From assembly GCA_947259005.1 (NCBI GenBank), contig CAMYKP010000006.1:894920-958919 (forward strand): 64,000 nucleotides of DNA. Reading direction: 5' to 3'. Position numbers and translations under genes: made by a program. The stretch comes from an uncultured Parasphingopyxis sp. (lineage in GTDB: Bacteria > Pseudomonadota > Alphaproteobacteria > Sphingomonadales > Sphingomonadaceae). The notes below the pieces were generated by a model. The model saw nothing but the letters and a program-made list of their open reading frames with translations. It had not been told where the DNA came from and did not search any database. Shown one piece after another: positions 1 through 7,930 of this stretch (position 1 is its first letter; every line of letters begins with the position of its first letter).

Positions 1-987
1 GGCGGCACCGAAGAAACAGGCGACCCAGTCGCCGCGCTTGATATCGGCAGAACCGAGCGTGATGTCGCGCGTGGCGACCCGGAACAATCGTTGCGGTGGG
101 CCATGGTAGCGCAGGGTTTCCTTGTAGATCGCGTCGAACAGCCCGGCATCCGCCACATAGGCATCCCAGATTTCGGGCAGGTCGGCAAAGACGGCGATCA
201 GATTGCCCAAATAGAATGACGTTGTCTCGGCACCGGCCACCGTCGCCGTCATGCAAAAGCGGACTATCTCCTCGAAAGTCAGCCGATCACCCTCGACCAC
301 CGTTTCGATAAAGGCGTTGAGCAAGGGTCCGTCGGGCTTTTCGCCCAGCTCGATCCGGCGGATCTGCTCCGTCACATGATTGTGGAAGAATTCCATCGCC
401 TCGACATTGAACGCCTGGCGCTCCTCCGGATCGATGTCCGCCGAAAGCATGAAGGCCGTCGCCCAGTTTCGGACATCGCGGTCCATCTCGATCGGCATGC
501 CGAACAGATGGGCCATCACGCGGCTTGGCAGCATCGCACAATAATCGGCCATGACATCGACCTCGACGTCCAGCGCGAAATATTCGTCCATCGTCGCAGC
601 AACCAGCCGGTCGACCTCCGGGGCCAACGTCTGGATCGAAGACGGACGGAACACCGCCGATGCAATTTTTCGCAGCCGCGTATGTTCGGGCCTGTCGTGA
701 TTGACGAGCATCAGAGAAGGCGCTGAGGACTCTTCCTGCAGGCTATCGCGGGAGGAGAAGCTCTCATGATCCCATGCCACGGCAGCCACATCATCGAAAT
801 TGAGCACAACCCAGGAAGGCTTGGGTTCATCGACGCCCGGCATCGTACCGGGCGGGAAATCGCGATAGCCGAACAGCGGAGATTGAGCGCGCAGCAGATC
901 GTAATAGGGATATGGATTGCGAATGACCTCGGGGTCAGTCAGCCGATCCACTGTGAAAGCGTCTTGCGATTGGCCGGCGACGTCCAT
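1..987 (-). CDS. Cytochrome P450, 3' end cut off by window edge
   Basis: The first 329 residues of a soluble bacterial cytochrome P450 are present. Visible landmarks: the C-helix heme-propionate motif HDRPEHTRLR (residues 97-106), the I-helix oxygen-activation motif AGAETT (251-256) and the K-helix ExxR motif (E290, R293). The heme-binding cysteine loop lies beyond base 1, so activity cannot be judged here. There is no signal or membrane segment, so it is cytoplasmic and needs separate redox partners. The ATG at 987 is the only good start. A MarR-type regulator is divergent across about 200 bp, and a lipoprotein cytochrome c follows that regulator. The family oxidises terpenes, steroids, aromatics or fatty acids; the substrate cannot be read from this sequence. 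Confidence 0.93.
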   Translation of the reverse strand, partial: MDVAGQSQDAFTVDRLTDPEVIRNPYPYYDLLRAQSPLFGYRDFPPGTMPGVDEPKPSWVVLNFDDVAAVAWDHESFSSRDSLQEESSAPSLMLVNHDRPEHTRLRKIASAVFRPSSIQTLAPEVDRLVAATMDEYFALDVEVDVMADYCAMLPSRVMAHLFGMPIEMDRDVRNWATAFMLSADIDPEERQAFNVEAMEFFHNHVTEQIRRIELGEKPDGPLLNAFIETVVEGDRLTFEEIVRFCMTATVAGAETTSFYLGNLIAVFADLPEIWDAYVADAGLFDAIYKETLRYHGPPQRLFRVATRDITLGSADIKRGDWVACFFGAA

Positions 988-1150
988 AACACCCCTTTAA
1001 TTGCATTTGGAAACTATTGCATATGGACATAATTAGATGGATGAATGATTCCCGTCAAGTCATCTCGAAAACCGCAGTGCCGGATGGACTGCTGGGGCAC
1101 CCTGGCGGGCGGCGTTGAACATTCACTGCAAGGCGCGGTAAGGAACAGTC
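988..1150. promoter_or_regulatory. Divergent P450 / MarR promoter region with TTGCAT direct repeats
   Basis: This AT-rich spacer separates two divergent genes. Two direct copies of ATTGCAT lie at about 1000 and 1015, one and a half helical turns apart, directly upstream of the P450 start. The second runs into an A/T-rich block (GCATATGGACATAATTA). This is a natural place for binding by the adjacent MarR protein. No experimental or comparative support is visible, so the operator call is inference. Confidence 0.35.
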
Positions 1151-1204
1151 ATGAACACAACCGATTTCCCTACGACTATCGAAAAGCCCGGCATTCCATG
1201 GTGA
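1151..1204 (+). CDS. Possible 17-aa leader peptide overlapping the MarR start
   Basis: An ATG preceded by AAGGAA opens a 17-codon frame (MNTTDFPTTIEKPGIPW) whose TGA stop overlaps the ATGGTGA that begins the MarR-type gene. The MarR start itself has only a weak ribosome binding site, so translation through this mini-frame could feed the downstream start. Such short frames arise by chance, so confidence is low. Confidence 0.25.
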   Translation: MNTTDFPTTIEKPGIPW

Positions 1205-1746
1205 AGAAGACCAAAGCCGCAACGCCCCGGTCGGATGAGTCCCAGTTCGGGCTGCAGCTGCCGATCAGCCGCGACAACGCACCGCTGAATTTCCTGAAGC
1301 TCTTCTATCCCTTCCACTATGCCGTGGGCATGGCGGTCGAGAAGCAGCTCAGCGGAGATACGCTCAATCGTCACCAGACGGTCATCCTGTGGATCATCAA
1401 ATCAAAAGGCCAGGACGGCCGCACCCTGCCCCGCAAGGTCATCGAACAGCTGATCGGCGAATGGTATGATCTGGGGAGCCCAGCGATTTCCAAAGTGTTG
1501 CGCAAAATGGCCCAGCCCCCGCTGGAACTGATCGCGATCGAAGAAAGCGCGAATTCGGGCAGGGAAAAGAGCATCAGCCTGACCGAGGCCGGAACCGAGA
1601 CCATCAATGCGATGATCGCCCGGACAGAAAATTTCATTGCGAAAATTTCGGACAGGCTCACCGATGCCCAGATCCTCAACGGTATGGACTTTATGGAGCG
1701 CGTGGGGGAGATCGTGGAGTTCGAGCTGGAATCGCCCGATTCCTGA
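1198..1746 (+). CDS. MarR-type winged-helix transcriptional regulator
   Basis: A 182-aa protein with a helical N-terminal dimerisation part (FLKLFYPFHYAVGMAVEKQ) and a winged helix-turn-helix (roughly residues 60-130: RHQTVILWIIKSKG, LGSPAISKVLRKM, then the wing ending SISLTEAG). The arrangement and length fit MarR-family regulators, which usually repress a divergent target and respond to small aromatic or lipophilic ligands. The in-frame open region extends upstream to 1045, but that part reads as noncoding; ATG 1198 (or GTG 1201) gives a normal N-terminus. The P450 is the obvious target. Regulator identity is firm; target is inference. Confidence 0.8.
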   Translation: MVKKTKAATPRSDESQFGLQLPISRDNAPLNFLKLFYPFHYAVGMAVEKQLSGDTLNRHQTVILWIIKSKGQDGRTLPRKVIEQLIGEWYDLGSPAISKVLRKMAQPPLELIAIEESANSGREKSISLTEAGTETINAMIARTENFIAKISDRLTDAQILNGMDFMERVGEIVEFELESPDS

Positions 1747-1771
1747 ACGCTTTCGGAGGCAAGCAACGACC

Positions 1772-2263
1772 ATGGCAAAATTGCATTTTCTTCTCGGCGG
1801 TGCAGCCGCTCTGGCTCTTACGGCTACCTCCGCTTGTTCGGGTGGCGATGACGCCGCACCCGCATCCGGCACGGAGACGTCCAGCGAAGCTGCCGCAGCC
1901 CCGGATACACCGTCCGCAGATTCGATCGATACGCTGGACGGGACGGTGCTTGCCGACTTTACAGGCGACGCATCTGCCGGCGCTGCCGTGTTTGCGCAGT
2001 GCCGGGCCTGTCATGTCGTTGACGAAGGCGTGAATCGCACCGGGCCCTCGCTCCACAATGTCGTCGGCAGTGTGGCCGGCAGCGTTGGCGGCTTCAATTA
2101 TTCCGATGCCATTTCGCAAAGCGGCATCACCTGGACGCCGGAAAAACTGTTCCAATATCTTGAAAATCCGCGCCGTATCACACCGGGAACGCGTATGGCC
2201 TTTCGCGGCCTTTCAGACCCGCAGGACCGCGCCGATATAATTGCCTATCTCCAGTCGGAATAG
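1772..2263 (+). CDS. Lipoprotein class I cytochrome c
   Basis: A 163-aa exported monoheme cytochrome. It has a lipoprotein signal with lipobox ending TSAC at about residue 20, an Ala/Ser/Asp-rich tether to about residue 60, and a cytochrome c fold with heme motif CRACH and a C-terminal Met ligand in GTRMAF. It resembles cytochrome c2/c552 (TGPSLHNVVG, ENPRRITPGTRM), anchored to the periplasmic side of a membrane. Start at 1772 is supported by GGAGG 11 bases upstream; the longer in-frame opening from 1637 overlaps the MarR gene and is rejected. Likely role: electron carrier between bc1 complex and an oxidase. It is convergent with speD, 24 bp apart. Confidence 0.9.
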   Translation: MAKLHFLLGGAAALALTATSACSGGDDAAPASGTETSSEAAAAPDTPSADSIDTLDGTVLADFTGDASAGAAVFAQCRACHVVDEGVNRTGPSLHNVVGSVAGSVGGFNYSDAISQSGITWTPEKLFQYLENPRRITPGTRMAFRGLSDPQDRADIIAYLQSE

Positions 2264-2287
2264 GTCCGGCCTCGGCTGTTCCCGTCG

Positions 2288-2671
2288 CTATTCGACGAGG
2301 GCCGTCACCCCATAGCCGCGCGCAATGGTCCGTTGTCGGATGTCGGCAGGGCGCAACGCGCCCGCCAGAACGCCGAGCGCCGCATCGATATCGTGGCGAT
2401 GGCCGCACAGGAACAGGTCGAGCGCGGCATAGCCATGTTCGGGCCATGTATGGATCGACATGTGCGATTCCGCGAGCAGGGCGACGCCTGTCACCCCCTG
2501 CCCTTCGCCGAAATGGTGCAGGTTCAGGTCGAGGATCGTCGCGCCCGCAGCAGTCACCGCATCGCGCAGCGCCTGCTCGACAAGCCCGGCATCATCAAGC
2601 CTGGCCGAACAGCCATGAAAGTCCGCCAGCACATGGCGTCCGTCATAGGGTGGAGGAGAGTTAGCCGTCAT
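2288..2671 (-). CDS. speD: S-adenosylmethionine decarboxylase proenzyme
   Basis: A 127-aa prokaryotic AdoMet decarboxylase (class 1B, SpeH-like). The self-cleavage and pyruvoyl-forming serine lies in ESHMSIHTWPE, followed by the typical ALDLFLCG. The enzyme makes decarboxylated AdoMet, the aminopropyl donor for spermidine synthesis. The ATG at 2671 overlaps the 3' end of the spermidine-synthase-like gene by 11 bases; an alternative ATG at 2686 adds five residues. Being last in the operon and translationally coupled to the aminopropyltransferase means the donor is made next to its consumer. Length is normal. Confidence 0.93.
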   Translation of the reverse strand: MTANSPPPYDGRHVLADFHGCSARLDDAGLVEQALRDAVTAAGATILDLNLHHFGEGQGVTGVALLAESHMSIHTWPEHGYAALDLFLCGHRHDIDAALGVLAGALRPADIRQRTIARGYGVTALVE

Positions 2672-4244
2672 AGCGCCGCCATTCATTGGCGAAGGTCCGC
2701 ACCAGCCGCTGATTGTCGAGCCGGTTCGGTTCGGCATCGACCCGGGCCATGTCCGGCGGAAATTGGAAGAGCAAAGGTTCCGATGCCGTCGTCACGAAAC
2801 GCCCTCCCGGCAGCAGGTCGGACTGTTCGGGAACGCCCATGGGCGAGGCGAGAATGAAGCCCCATTCGCCAAAGCTCGGCACATAGGCATGATAGGGCCG
2901 CGTCTCGAAACCTGCCGCTTCGAGCGTCGCCGCGATCGTCCAGAAGGCATTGGGCGCGACATAGGGCGACCCGCTTTGCACCGATACCATGCCGCCGGGC
3001 GCGAGGCGCCGAAGCAGGGAGCGGTAAAAGGTCGTGGTGTAGAGCTTGCCGAGCGAAAAATCGGTCGGGTCGGGAAAATCAATGACAATCGCGTCATACA
3101 GGCCTTCGGTTTCGCGGACCCAGCGAAAACCGTCGGCATTGATGACGGTCATGCGCGGATCGCTGAGCGAGCCCTGGTTGAGCTGCACCAGAAGCGGGGT
3201 TTCGCGGAACAGCTCCGTCATCGCCGGATCGAGATCAACCAGCGTCACGGTCTCGACATCCGGGTGGCGCAGCACCTCGCGCGCGGCAAGGCCGTCGCCG
3301 CCGCCGAGGATCAATACGTTGCGCGGGCTTTCCACACGGCCAAGGTTCGGCAGCACCAGCGCCTCGTGATAGCGATATTCGTCCAGCGAGGAGAATTGCA
3401 GATTGCCGTTGAGGAACAGCGAGACATTCCCGCCGCGCCGCGTGAGCACGATGCGCTGGTACGGTGTCGAGGTCGCATGGATGATCGGCTCATCGATACT
3501 CGCCGTTTCGGCCAGTCGCTGGAAACGCTCGGCACCGACAAAGCCGATCACGAGAGTTGCAGTGACGAGCAAGCCGGCCAGCAGCTCGACCGGCAGGCGC
3601 CGGCCCCGGGGCTGGATCATGATCAGCGCGATCGCCACGCCGACATTCAGCAGCCCGAACAGGAAGCCGGTCCGGATCATGCCGATGAACGGCATCAGCA
3701 CCAGCGGAAAGAGCAGAGACGCCGCCAGCGCGCCGACATAGTCGAACGTCAATACGGTGGAGATGGTTTCGCGGAAATCGAAATCGTCGCGCAATATCTG
3801 CATCAGCAGCGGGATTTCCAGGCCCACGAGAAAGCCGATGACGAGGACCAGGCCGTAAAGTACGACCCGAAATTCATCGACGACCGGGAACATCATGAAC
3901 AGGATCGCCGCCGCCCAGCCACCGACAAGTGCGATCAAAATTTCTGCGCGAATAAAGAGCCTTAGCTCATCCTTCTTCACATAGCGTGAGAACCAGCTCC
4001 CGATTCCCATTGCGAACAGATAGACGCCGATAATGGTCGAAAACTGGGTGACGCTGTCGCCGAGCAGATAGCTGGCAATCGTGCTGGCGAGCAGCTGATA
4101 CACAAGACCGCAAATCGCGACGACAAAGACCGACGCGATCAGGGCATAGGCAAGCGGCCTTGCGGATTTCTCGAACGGGGGCTGGGGCGCCGCTGTGTCA
4201 GCCAACGATTGCCGCAGCCACGATAATCGAAAGGCCGAGCGCAA
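2661..4244 (-). CDS. speE: Membrane-embedded spermidine synthase-like aminopropyltransferase
   Basis: About 527 aa. Residues 30-225 form about seven hydrophobic membrane segments; the second half is a spermidine-synthase Rossmann domain with DEYRYHEALV, LILGGGDGLAAREVL (AdoMet-type loop), TLVDLDPAM and DFPDPTDFSLGKLY (aspartates expected to hold the amine). It transfers an aminopropyl group from decarboxylated AdoMet to putrescine or another amine; the membrane half suggests the acceptor or product is handled at the inner membrane. ATG 4244 overlaps DUF350 by 47 bases. A TTG at 4205, in the TTGGCTGA stop of DUF350, is an equally sensible coupled start giving 514 aa. Function of the fused membrane part is unknown. 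Confidence 0.88.
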   Translation of the reverse strand: MRSAFRLSWLRQSLADTAAPQPPFEKSARPLAYALIASVFVVAICGLVYQLLASTIASYLLGDSVTQFSTIIGVYLFAMGIGSWFSRYVKKDELRLFIRAEILIALVGGWAAAILFMMFPVVDEFRVVLYGLVLVIGFLVGLEIPLLMQILRDDFDFRETISTVLTFDYVGALAASLLFPLVLMPFIGMIRTGFLFGLLNVGVAIALIMIQPRGRRLPVELLAGLLVTATLVIGFVGAERFQRLAETASIDEPIIHATSTPYQRIVLTRRGGNVSLFLNGNLQFSSLDEYRYHEALVLPNLGRVESPRNVLILGGGDGLAAREVLRHPDVETVTLVDLDPAMTELFRETPLLVQLNQGSLSDPRMTVINADGFRWVRETEGLYDAIVIDFPDPTDFSLGKLYTTTFYRSLLRRLAPGGMVSVQSGSPYVAPNAFWTIAATLEAAGFETRPYHAYVPSFGEWGFILASPMGVPEQSDLLPGGRFVTTASEPLLFQFPPDMARVDAEPNRLDNQRLVRTFANEWRRYDG

Positions 4245-4413
4245 TCATGCCGGCAAAAATGGCGACCGCGACATTCTGCTTCTGCTCGATTTCTTCCCAC
4301 AGGCTTCCCGGGGTCAGGAAATCGAGAATGACAAAGGCGACGACCATGACGAAAATGCCGACGCCCGCATAAAGCAGGGTCGCGCCGACAAGATAGAGGC
4401 TGAATAGGTTCAT
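4198..4413 (-). CDS. DUF350 family small membrane protein
   Basis: A 71-aa protein with two strong hydrophobic helices (YLVGATLLYAGVGIFVMVVA and the C-terminal AVAIFAGMIALGLSIIVAAA) joined by an acidic loop, the DUF350 (YjfL-like) pattern. ATG 4413 follows GGGAGAG at good spacing; the open frame reaching to 4545 is the readthrough of another gene's DNA. Its stop overlaps the downstream spermidine-synthase-like gene. DUF350 proteins are known from neighbourhoods with polyamine enzymes and membrane-stress proteins; no biochemical role is established that I can name. Confidence 0.85.
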   Translation of the reverse strand: MNLFSLYLVGATLLYAGVGIFVMVVAFVILDFLTPGSLWEEIEQKQNVAVAIFAGMIALGLSIIVAAAIVG

Positions 4414-4441
4414 AACTGGCTCTCCCTGGTGAACTTCGAAA

Positions 4442-4606
4442 TCATTTGTGACGCGGTCCGCGACCGATAAAGACGCCGCCCGGTCCGCGTGCCGTGCTTG
4501 CCCGCTGGCCATCCGCGAAAGGCGAATAGCCGGTGAAGGATGCATAGGCGAAACCCGATGTGACGAGCAGGCACCATATCCCGAAAATGAAAACGCCCCG
4601 GTTCAT
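4442..4606 (-). CDS. 54-aa secreted or membrane peptide within polyamine/SPFH operon
   Basis: Short gene starting at ATG 4606, nine bases after the upstream DUF4178 stop, and ending 28 bases before DUF350. Residues 5-22 are a hydrophobic signal or anchor (VFIFGIWCLLVTSGFAYA). The remainder is Gly/Arg-rich and basic (SPFADGQRAS, RGPGGVFIGRGPRHK). Placement, same strand and tight spacing on both sides support a real gene. I do not recognise a family. A lysine/arginine-rich tail could bind lipid head groups or be an acceptor for polyamine-type modification; that is speculation. Confidence 0.6.
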   Translation of the reverse strand: MNRGVFIFGIWCLLVTSGFAYASFTGYSPFADGQRASTARGPGGVFIGRGPRHK

Positions 4607-4615
4607 GCCGCTGCC

Positions 4616-6010
4616 TCAGTCATCGTCATCATCTCCTGCAAAATCGCTGTCCGACTTGCGCCGCGATTCAAAGCTCAGATGTTTCCACCATTGCCATATC
4701 GCCGGGACAAACACGAGCAGCAGCGCGAGGAACAGGTTCGAATAGAAGGTTGCGCCCTTCTCTATCGTCACCTCGACCTGGGCATTGGGGCTGCTGCCAT
4801 ATTGGCCCTCCGTCCAGCGGTTTCCGGCCGCATAGACATTGAGCTCATAGGTTCCCCTTGGAATCATCGAGAATTTGCTCGCCGAATAACGGCTGCCTTC
4901 GGACCAGTTTCCCTCGCTGTCACGGCCGGAATAGGCTTCGACGACATTGTTGGCCTCGAACACCTCGCCGGTATCCCGGTTTGTCAGGGTATAATTGAGG
5001 TCGATCCAGCTATTCTCGATGCGCGGGGCCTGGGCTGAGACTGTGACCGCCTGGCGCGCACGATCGAGCACGATCGGCCCCACTTTCGCGCTCTGTTCCA
5101 CGCCGTCGGTGGACAGATTGACCCGGGCCGTCTGGGGATCGCTGGTCCCGCCGAACAGGAAGGTAAGCACAAGCAGCGCAAGCCCCACGGCCAGCGCCAG
5201 TTTCATGAACCCGCCCGCTTTTTTGCGATAGGGCGAAGGCTGGTGCGGGAGCGGCAGGCCGCCGCCCTTTGCCGGAGGTATCCCGAAGGCGTCGGTAATT
5301 TCATTGGGCTCGAGAAGTTCGCTCAGAGACCATACCGTCTCGTTGCCGCTATGCTCCCAGCTCAGCATCTTGCCGGGCCGGACGAAATCGGCCGTCAGCA
5401 CTTCCTCGCCAACCGCCACGCGCCAGTAAAACTCGCCCAGCACATAATCGACCTGCGCCCGGGTCTGCGCATAAAAGGGTTCGTAGAATTCACCATCCAC
5501 GGTGAAACCGACCAGAGACAGTTTTTGCGGCGAAGCCGTCAGCTGCCGCCCGAAGCTCCAGCCGCGCCCGTCGGTGTCGAGGAAGCGATAGCCCTCATAG
5601 GGATTGAACAGCAGATATTCGTCCCACGGATATTGCCCGTTTTCCGATCGCCGCTGATAGCCGATGACCTCCCATTCGGTGCCACGCAAAACGCCCCGGC
5701 TGCCAAGCGGCAGTTCGAGCTTGCGCACCTCGCCTTCATAGCGCTGGATAATGCTAACATCGGGATTGGTGATATCGAGCGTCGAGCCGCAATATTGGCA
5801 GGCGATGCTGACCGACGTGCCAGCCGCCTTGATCTCTATCGATCCCCCGCAATTGGGGCAGTTGAACTGCTCGGCCGCCGGGGCGCTGTCACTTTCGGAC
5901 GGCACAACCGTGCGCGTTGCCGTCGGACCTAGCGGCCGCTCTTCGGAAGCATTGCCCCAGGGATTGGGGCGATCGTCGCCCGAAGGTGTTTGTGGCGGCT
6001 CAGGCGGCAT
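4616..6010 (-). CDS. DUF4178 protein with zinc ribbon and two C-terminal membrane helices
   Basis: 464 aa. Pro-rich N-terminus, a zinc ribbon (C51, C54, C71, C74: CPNC...CQYC), then two DUF4178-like beta modules (GVLRGTEWEVIGYQRR...EYLLFNPYEGYRFL, and GEFYWRVAVGEEV). A membrane helix follows at about residue 270 (LALAVGLALLVLTFLFGG), then an extracytoplasmic beta domain, a second helix near 425 and an acidic tail of five aspartates. ATG 6010 overlaps the end of the upstream DUF4178 gene by 11 bases. The extracytoplasmic domain between two anchors suggests signalling or scaffolding across the inner membrane. Biochemical function unknown. Confidence 0.82.
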   Translation of the reverse strand: MPPEPPQTPSGDDRPNPWGNASEERPLGPTATRTVVPSESDSAPAAEQFNCPNCGGSIEIKAAGTSVSIACQYCGSTLDITNPDVSIIQRYEGEVRKLELPLGSRGVLRGTEWEVIGYQRRSENGQYPWDEYLLFNPYEGYRFLDTDGRGWSFGRQLTASPQKLSLVGFTVDGEFYEPFYAQTRAQVDYVLGEFYWRVAVGEEVLTADFVRPGKMLSWEHSGNETVWSLSELLEPNEITDAFGIPPAKGGGLPLPHQPSPYRKKAGGFMKLALAVGLALLVLTFLFGGTSDPQTARVNLSTDGVEQSAKVGPIVLDRARQAVTVSAQAPRIENSWIDLNYTLTNRDTGEVFEANNVVEAYSGRDSEGNWSEGSRYSASKFSMIPRGTYELNVYAAGNRWTEGQYGSSPNAQVEVTIEKGATFYSNLFLALLLVFVPAIWQWWKHLSFESRRKSDSDFAGDDDDD

Positions 6011-6674
6011 AGTCGGGCATCTTCCAGCCATGAATCGCGCGCAGGTTTTGCGGCTTGAGTTCGGCAAGCGTTACATAGCGGCCCACGTAAAAGGCCGGGT
6101 CTTCGCCTTCCTCCCGTTCGAAATTTGCGGAGAAGCCCTGCTCGTCCCGCATATCGATATTGAACACTTCCCAGCCCGTCGTCGGCGCAAAGGGCAACTC
6201 ACCTTCGGCGGCAATACATCTGGCCGTGCGCATGTCCGACACGACAAAATCCGCGCCATCGATCTGGGTGCGATCCCCGACCGTCGTCTCCCCGCCCTGC
6301 GCCAGATGCTGGATCAGGTCTGAATTGCATTCGGCAATCGGGCGTTCGATGACCATCTGGAATTGCCCGTCCGACTCGCTGAGCCAGCCATGGGTCATGT
6401 CCGAAAAGAGGCAGAGCCAGTCATTCCAGGCGCCCTGGTCATAGCCAAGCCGGATGCGGCCAATGACATCGAAAGGTTTGCCGCCATATTCGCCGCGCGT
6501 TCCGATCTGGATCGGGCTGACATCGAAGGGCAGTACGGCCACTTCGCCGGCCAGCTCGACGCCATCGGCAATCCGTTTCACGGTCGCATGGCAATAATCG
6601 CAGATGCGCGCAGGCAGGGCCGGTGAGCGGAAGATCACTTCCGCCCCGCAGTTCGGGCAGTTTTCCGATTGCAT
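6000..6674 (-). CDS. DUF4178 protein with N-terminal zinc ribbon, soluble
   Basis: 224 aa, beginning directly with a zinc ribbon (C6, C9, C25, C28) and then a DUF4178 beta domain (GTRGEYGGKPFDVIGRIRLG, WNDWLCLFSD, HGWLSESDGQF). There is no membrane helix. It reads as a soluble paralogue of the next gene, with which it overlaps by 11 bases, so the two are probably made in equal amounts and may pair. Upstream by 58 bases is the SPFH gene. Zinc-ribbon proteins next to SPFH proteins are also found in Bacillus (YdjG-YdjI), where they take part in membrane stress sensing; that analogy is from knowledge, not from sequence identity. Confidence 0.82.
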   Translation of the reverse strand: MQSENCPNCGAEVIFRSPALPARICDYCHATVKRIADGVELAGEVAVLPFDVSPIQIGTRGEYGGKPFDVIGRIRLGYDQGAWNDWLCLFSDMTHGWLSESDGQFQMVIERPIAECNSDLIQHLAQGGETTVGDRTQIDGADFVVSDMRTARCIAAEGELPFAPTTGWEVFNIDMRDEQGFSANFEREEGEDPAFYVGRYVTLAELKPQNLRAIHGWKMPDYAA

Positions 6675-6732
6675 TGCCTAGCCAGTCCCCCCGTTCTGTC
6701 TGTTTCGATTAGGCCGCACCTTATATCGGCGC

Positions 6733-7749
6733 TTAGATCTGGCTCAGGAGATCCGCTTTTTTCGCGTCGAATTCTTCCTTGCTGATCGCACCCATTTCCT
6801 GAAGCTTGTGCAGCTTCTCAATCTGCTCGAACGGATCGGCTGCTTCCGCGGCTGGTGCAGCGGGAGCCGCCGGTGCGGCAGGTGCTGCGGGAGCCGGCTG
6901 GGCCAGCGCACCGGCCATGGTCTGGCCGATTGCCATGCCCACGCCTGCGCCTGCGCCGATGCCGGCCATGCCGCCTTCCTGCTGTGCGGCAAGCTCGATG
7001 GCTTCGGCTGCCTGGAACTTCGCATATTGATCGAGATCGCCAAGCACCCGCATCGAGCTTTTCTTGTCCAGATGCTCCTGAACAGCTTCCGGCAGCGAGA
7101 CGCTTTCGACGAAGAACGTCGGTACTTCGAGGCCATATTGCTCGAATGCCGGGCCAACCGCCTCTTTCAGCGCGTCGGACAATTTCTGCTGATTGGCCGC
7201 GAGGTCGATGAACGGCACATCGCCGCCGCCAAGGCCGGTTGCCAGCGCCGTAATAATGGCGGCGCGCAGCTGGGGCTCGATGGAGCTCACCGTCACCTTG
7301 TCCAGCGTGCCGACAAGGGCAGAATAGAAAGGCGCGATATCCTTCACGCGGAATGAATAGGTGCCGAAGGCGCGCAGGCGGATCGGTCCAAGCTCCGGAT
7401 CGCGGATGGTGACCGGCTGCGCCGTGCCCCATTTCAGGTTCACCTGTTCCTTTTGCGAGAAGAAATAAACGTCCGTCTTGAAGGGCGATTTGAACGCCTT
7501 GTCCCAGTTTTTGAGATTGGTGAGGATCGGCATGTTCGACGTGTCGAGCGTATGCAGGCCGGGGCCGTACATATCGGCAAGCACGCCCTCATCGATCACG
7601 ACGGCTGCCTGTGTTTCGCGGACCGTCAGCTGGGCACCGTTCTGGATCTCGTTATCCGCAAAATCCAGCCGTTCCGCCAGATCGCCGGGTTCTTCACCCC
7701 ATTCGATAACGTCGATAAATTGTTTTGAAAGAAAATCCCTAATGCCCAT
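6733..7749 (-). CDS. SPFH/band-7 domain protein with C-terminal SHOCT domain
   Basis: 338 aa: an SPFH (virion-core, YdjI-like) domain over residues 30-245 (AAVVIDEGVLADMYGPGLHTL, DVYFFSQKEQVNLKWGT, FGTYSFRVKD), an Ala/Gly stretch near 255-285 (MAGIGAGAGVGMAIGQTMAG), a Pro/Ala linker (about 285-305), and a SHOCT motif at the end (IEKLHKLQEMGAISKEEFD). There is no signal peptide. Such proteins form large membrane-bound assemblies in the cytoplasm. It is first in a seven-gene run (SPFH, two DUF4178, 54-aa peptide, DUF350, aminopropyltransferase, AdoMet decarboxylase), so it probably supplies the platform for the rest. Confidence 0.88.
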   Translation of the reverse strand: MGIRDFLSKQFIDVIEWGEEPGDLAERLDFADNEIQNGAQLTVRETQAAVVIDEGVLADMYGPGLHTLDTSNMPILTNLKNWDKAFKSPFKTDVYFFSQKEQVNLKWGTAQPVTIRDPELGPIRLRAFGTYSFRVKDIAPFYSALVGTLDKVTVSSIEPQLRAAIITALATGLGGGDVPFIDLAANQQKLSDALKEAVGPAFEQYGLEVPTFFVESVSLPEAVQEHLDKKSSMRVLGDLDQYAKFQAAEAIELAAQQEGGMAGIGAGAGVGMAIGQTMAGALAQPAPAAPAAPAAPAAPAAEAADPFEQIEKLHKLQEMGAISKEEFDAKKADLLSQI

Positions 7750-7862
7750 TACAGTCTCTCCCTTGCCGTTTCACTTTAGCGCTATCCCATCGAAGCGCAA
7801 ACCATGATACTGATATAGGGCGGCAACACGGGTATTTTTAGAGGCGAGCACCGAAAATCGAC

Positions 7863-7896
7863 GAAAAAGGGCGGAGAAGATATTTCCCCGCCCCTT
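7863..7896 (-). terminator. Rho-independent terminator after the TonB receptor gene
   Basis: Read on the minus strand, a GC-rich hairpin (about 10 paired bases, one mismatch, loop around ATATC) is followed directly by CCCTTTTTCG. It starts 35 bases after the receptor's stop codon, as expected for the 3' end of that transcript. Confidence 0.75.
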
Positions 7897-7930
7897 CGCT
7901 GAAGACCGTGACCTGGTCCAATAGCCGCCT

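Noticed and set aside
2763..3965. Long open frame on the plus strand, antisense to the spermidine-synthase-like gene
   Set aside because: Mirror of a high-GC gene; low complexity Arg/Gln/His composition and no domain. The minus-strand gene has clear motifs.
6800..6900. Pro/Ala repeat in the SPFH gene as a selfish DNA repeat
   Set aside because: It is in frame and serves as a flexible linker before the SHOCT motif, which is usual for such proteins.
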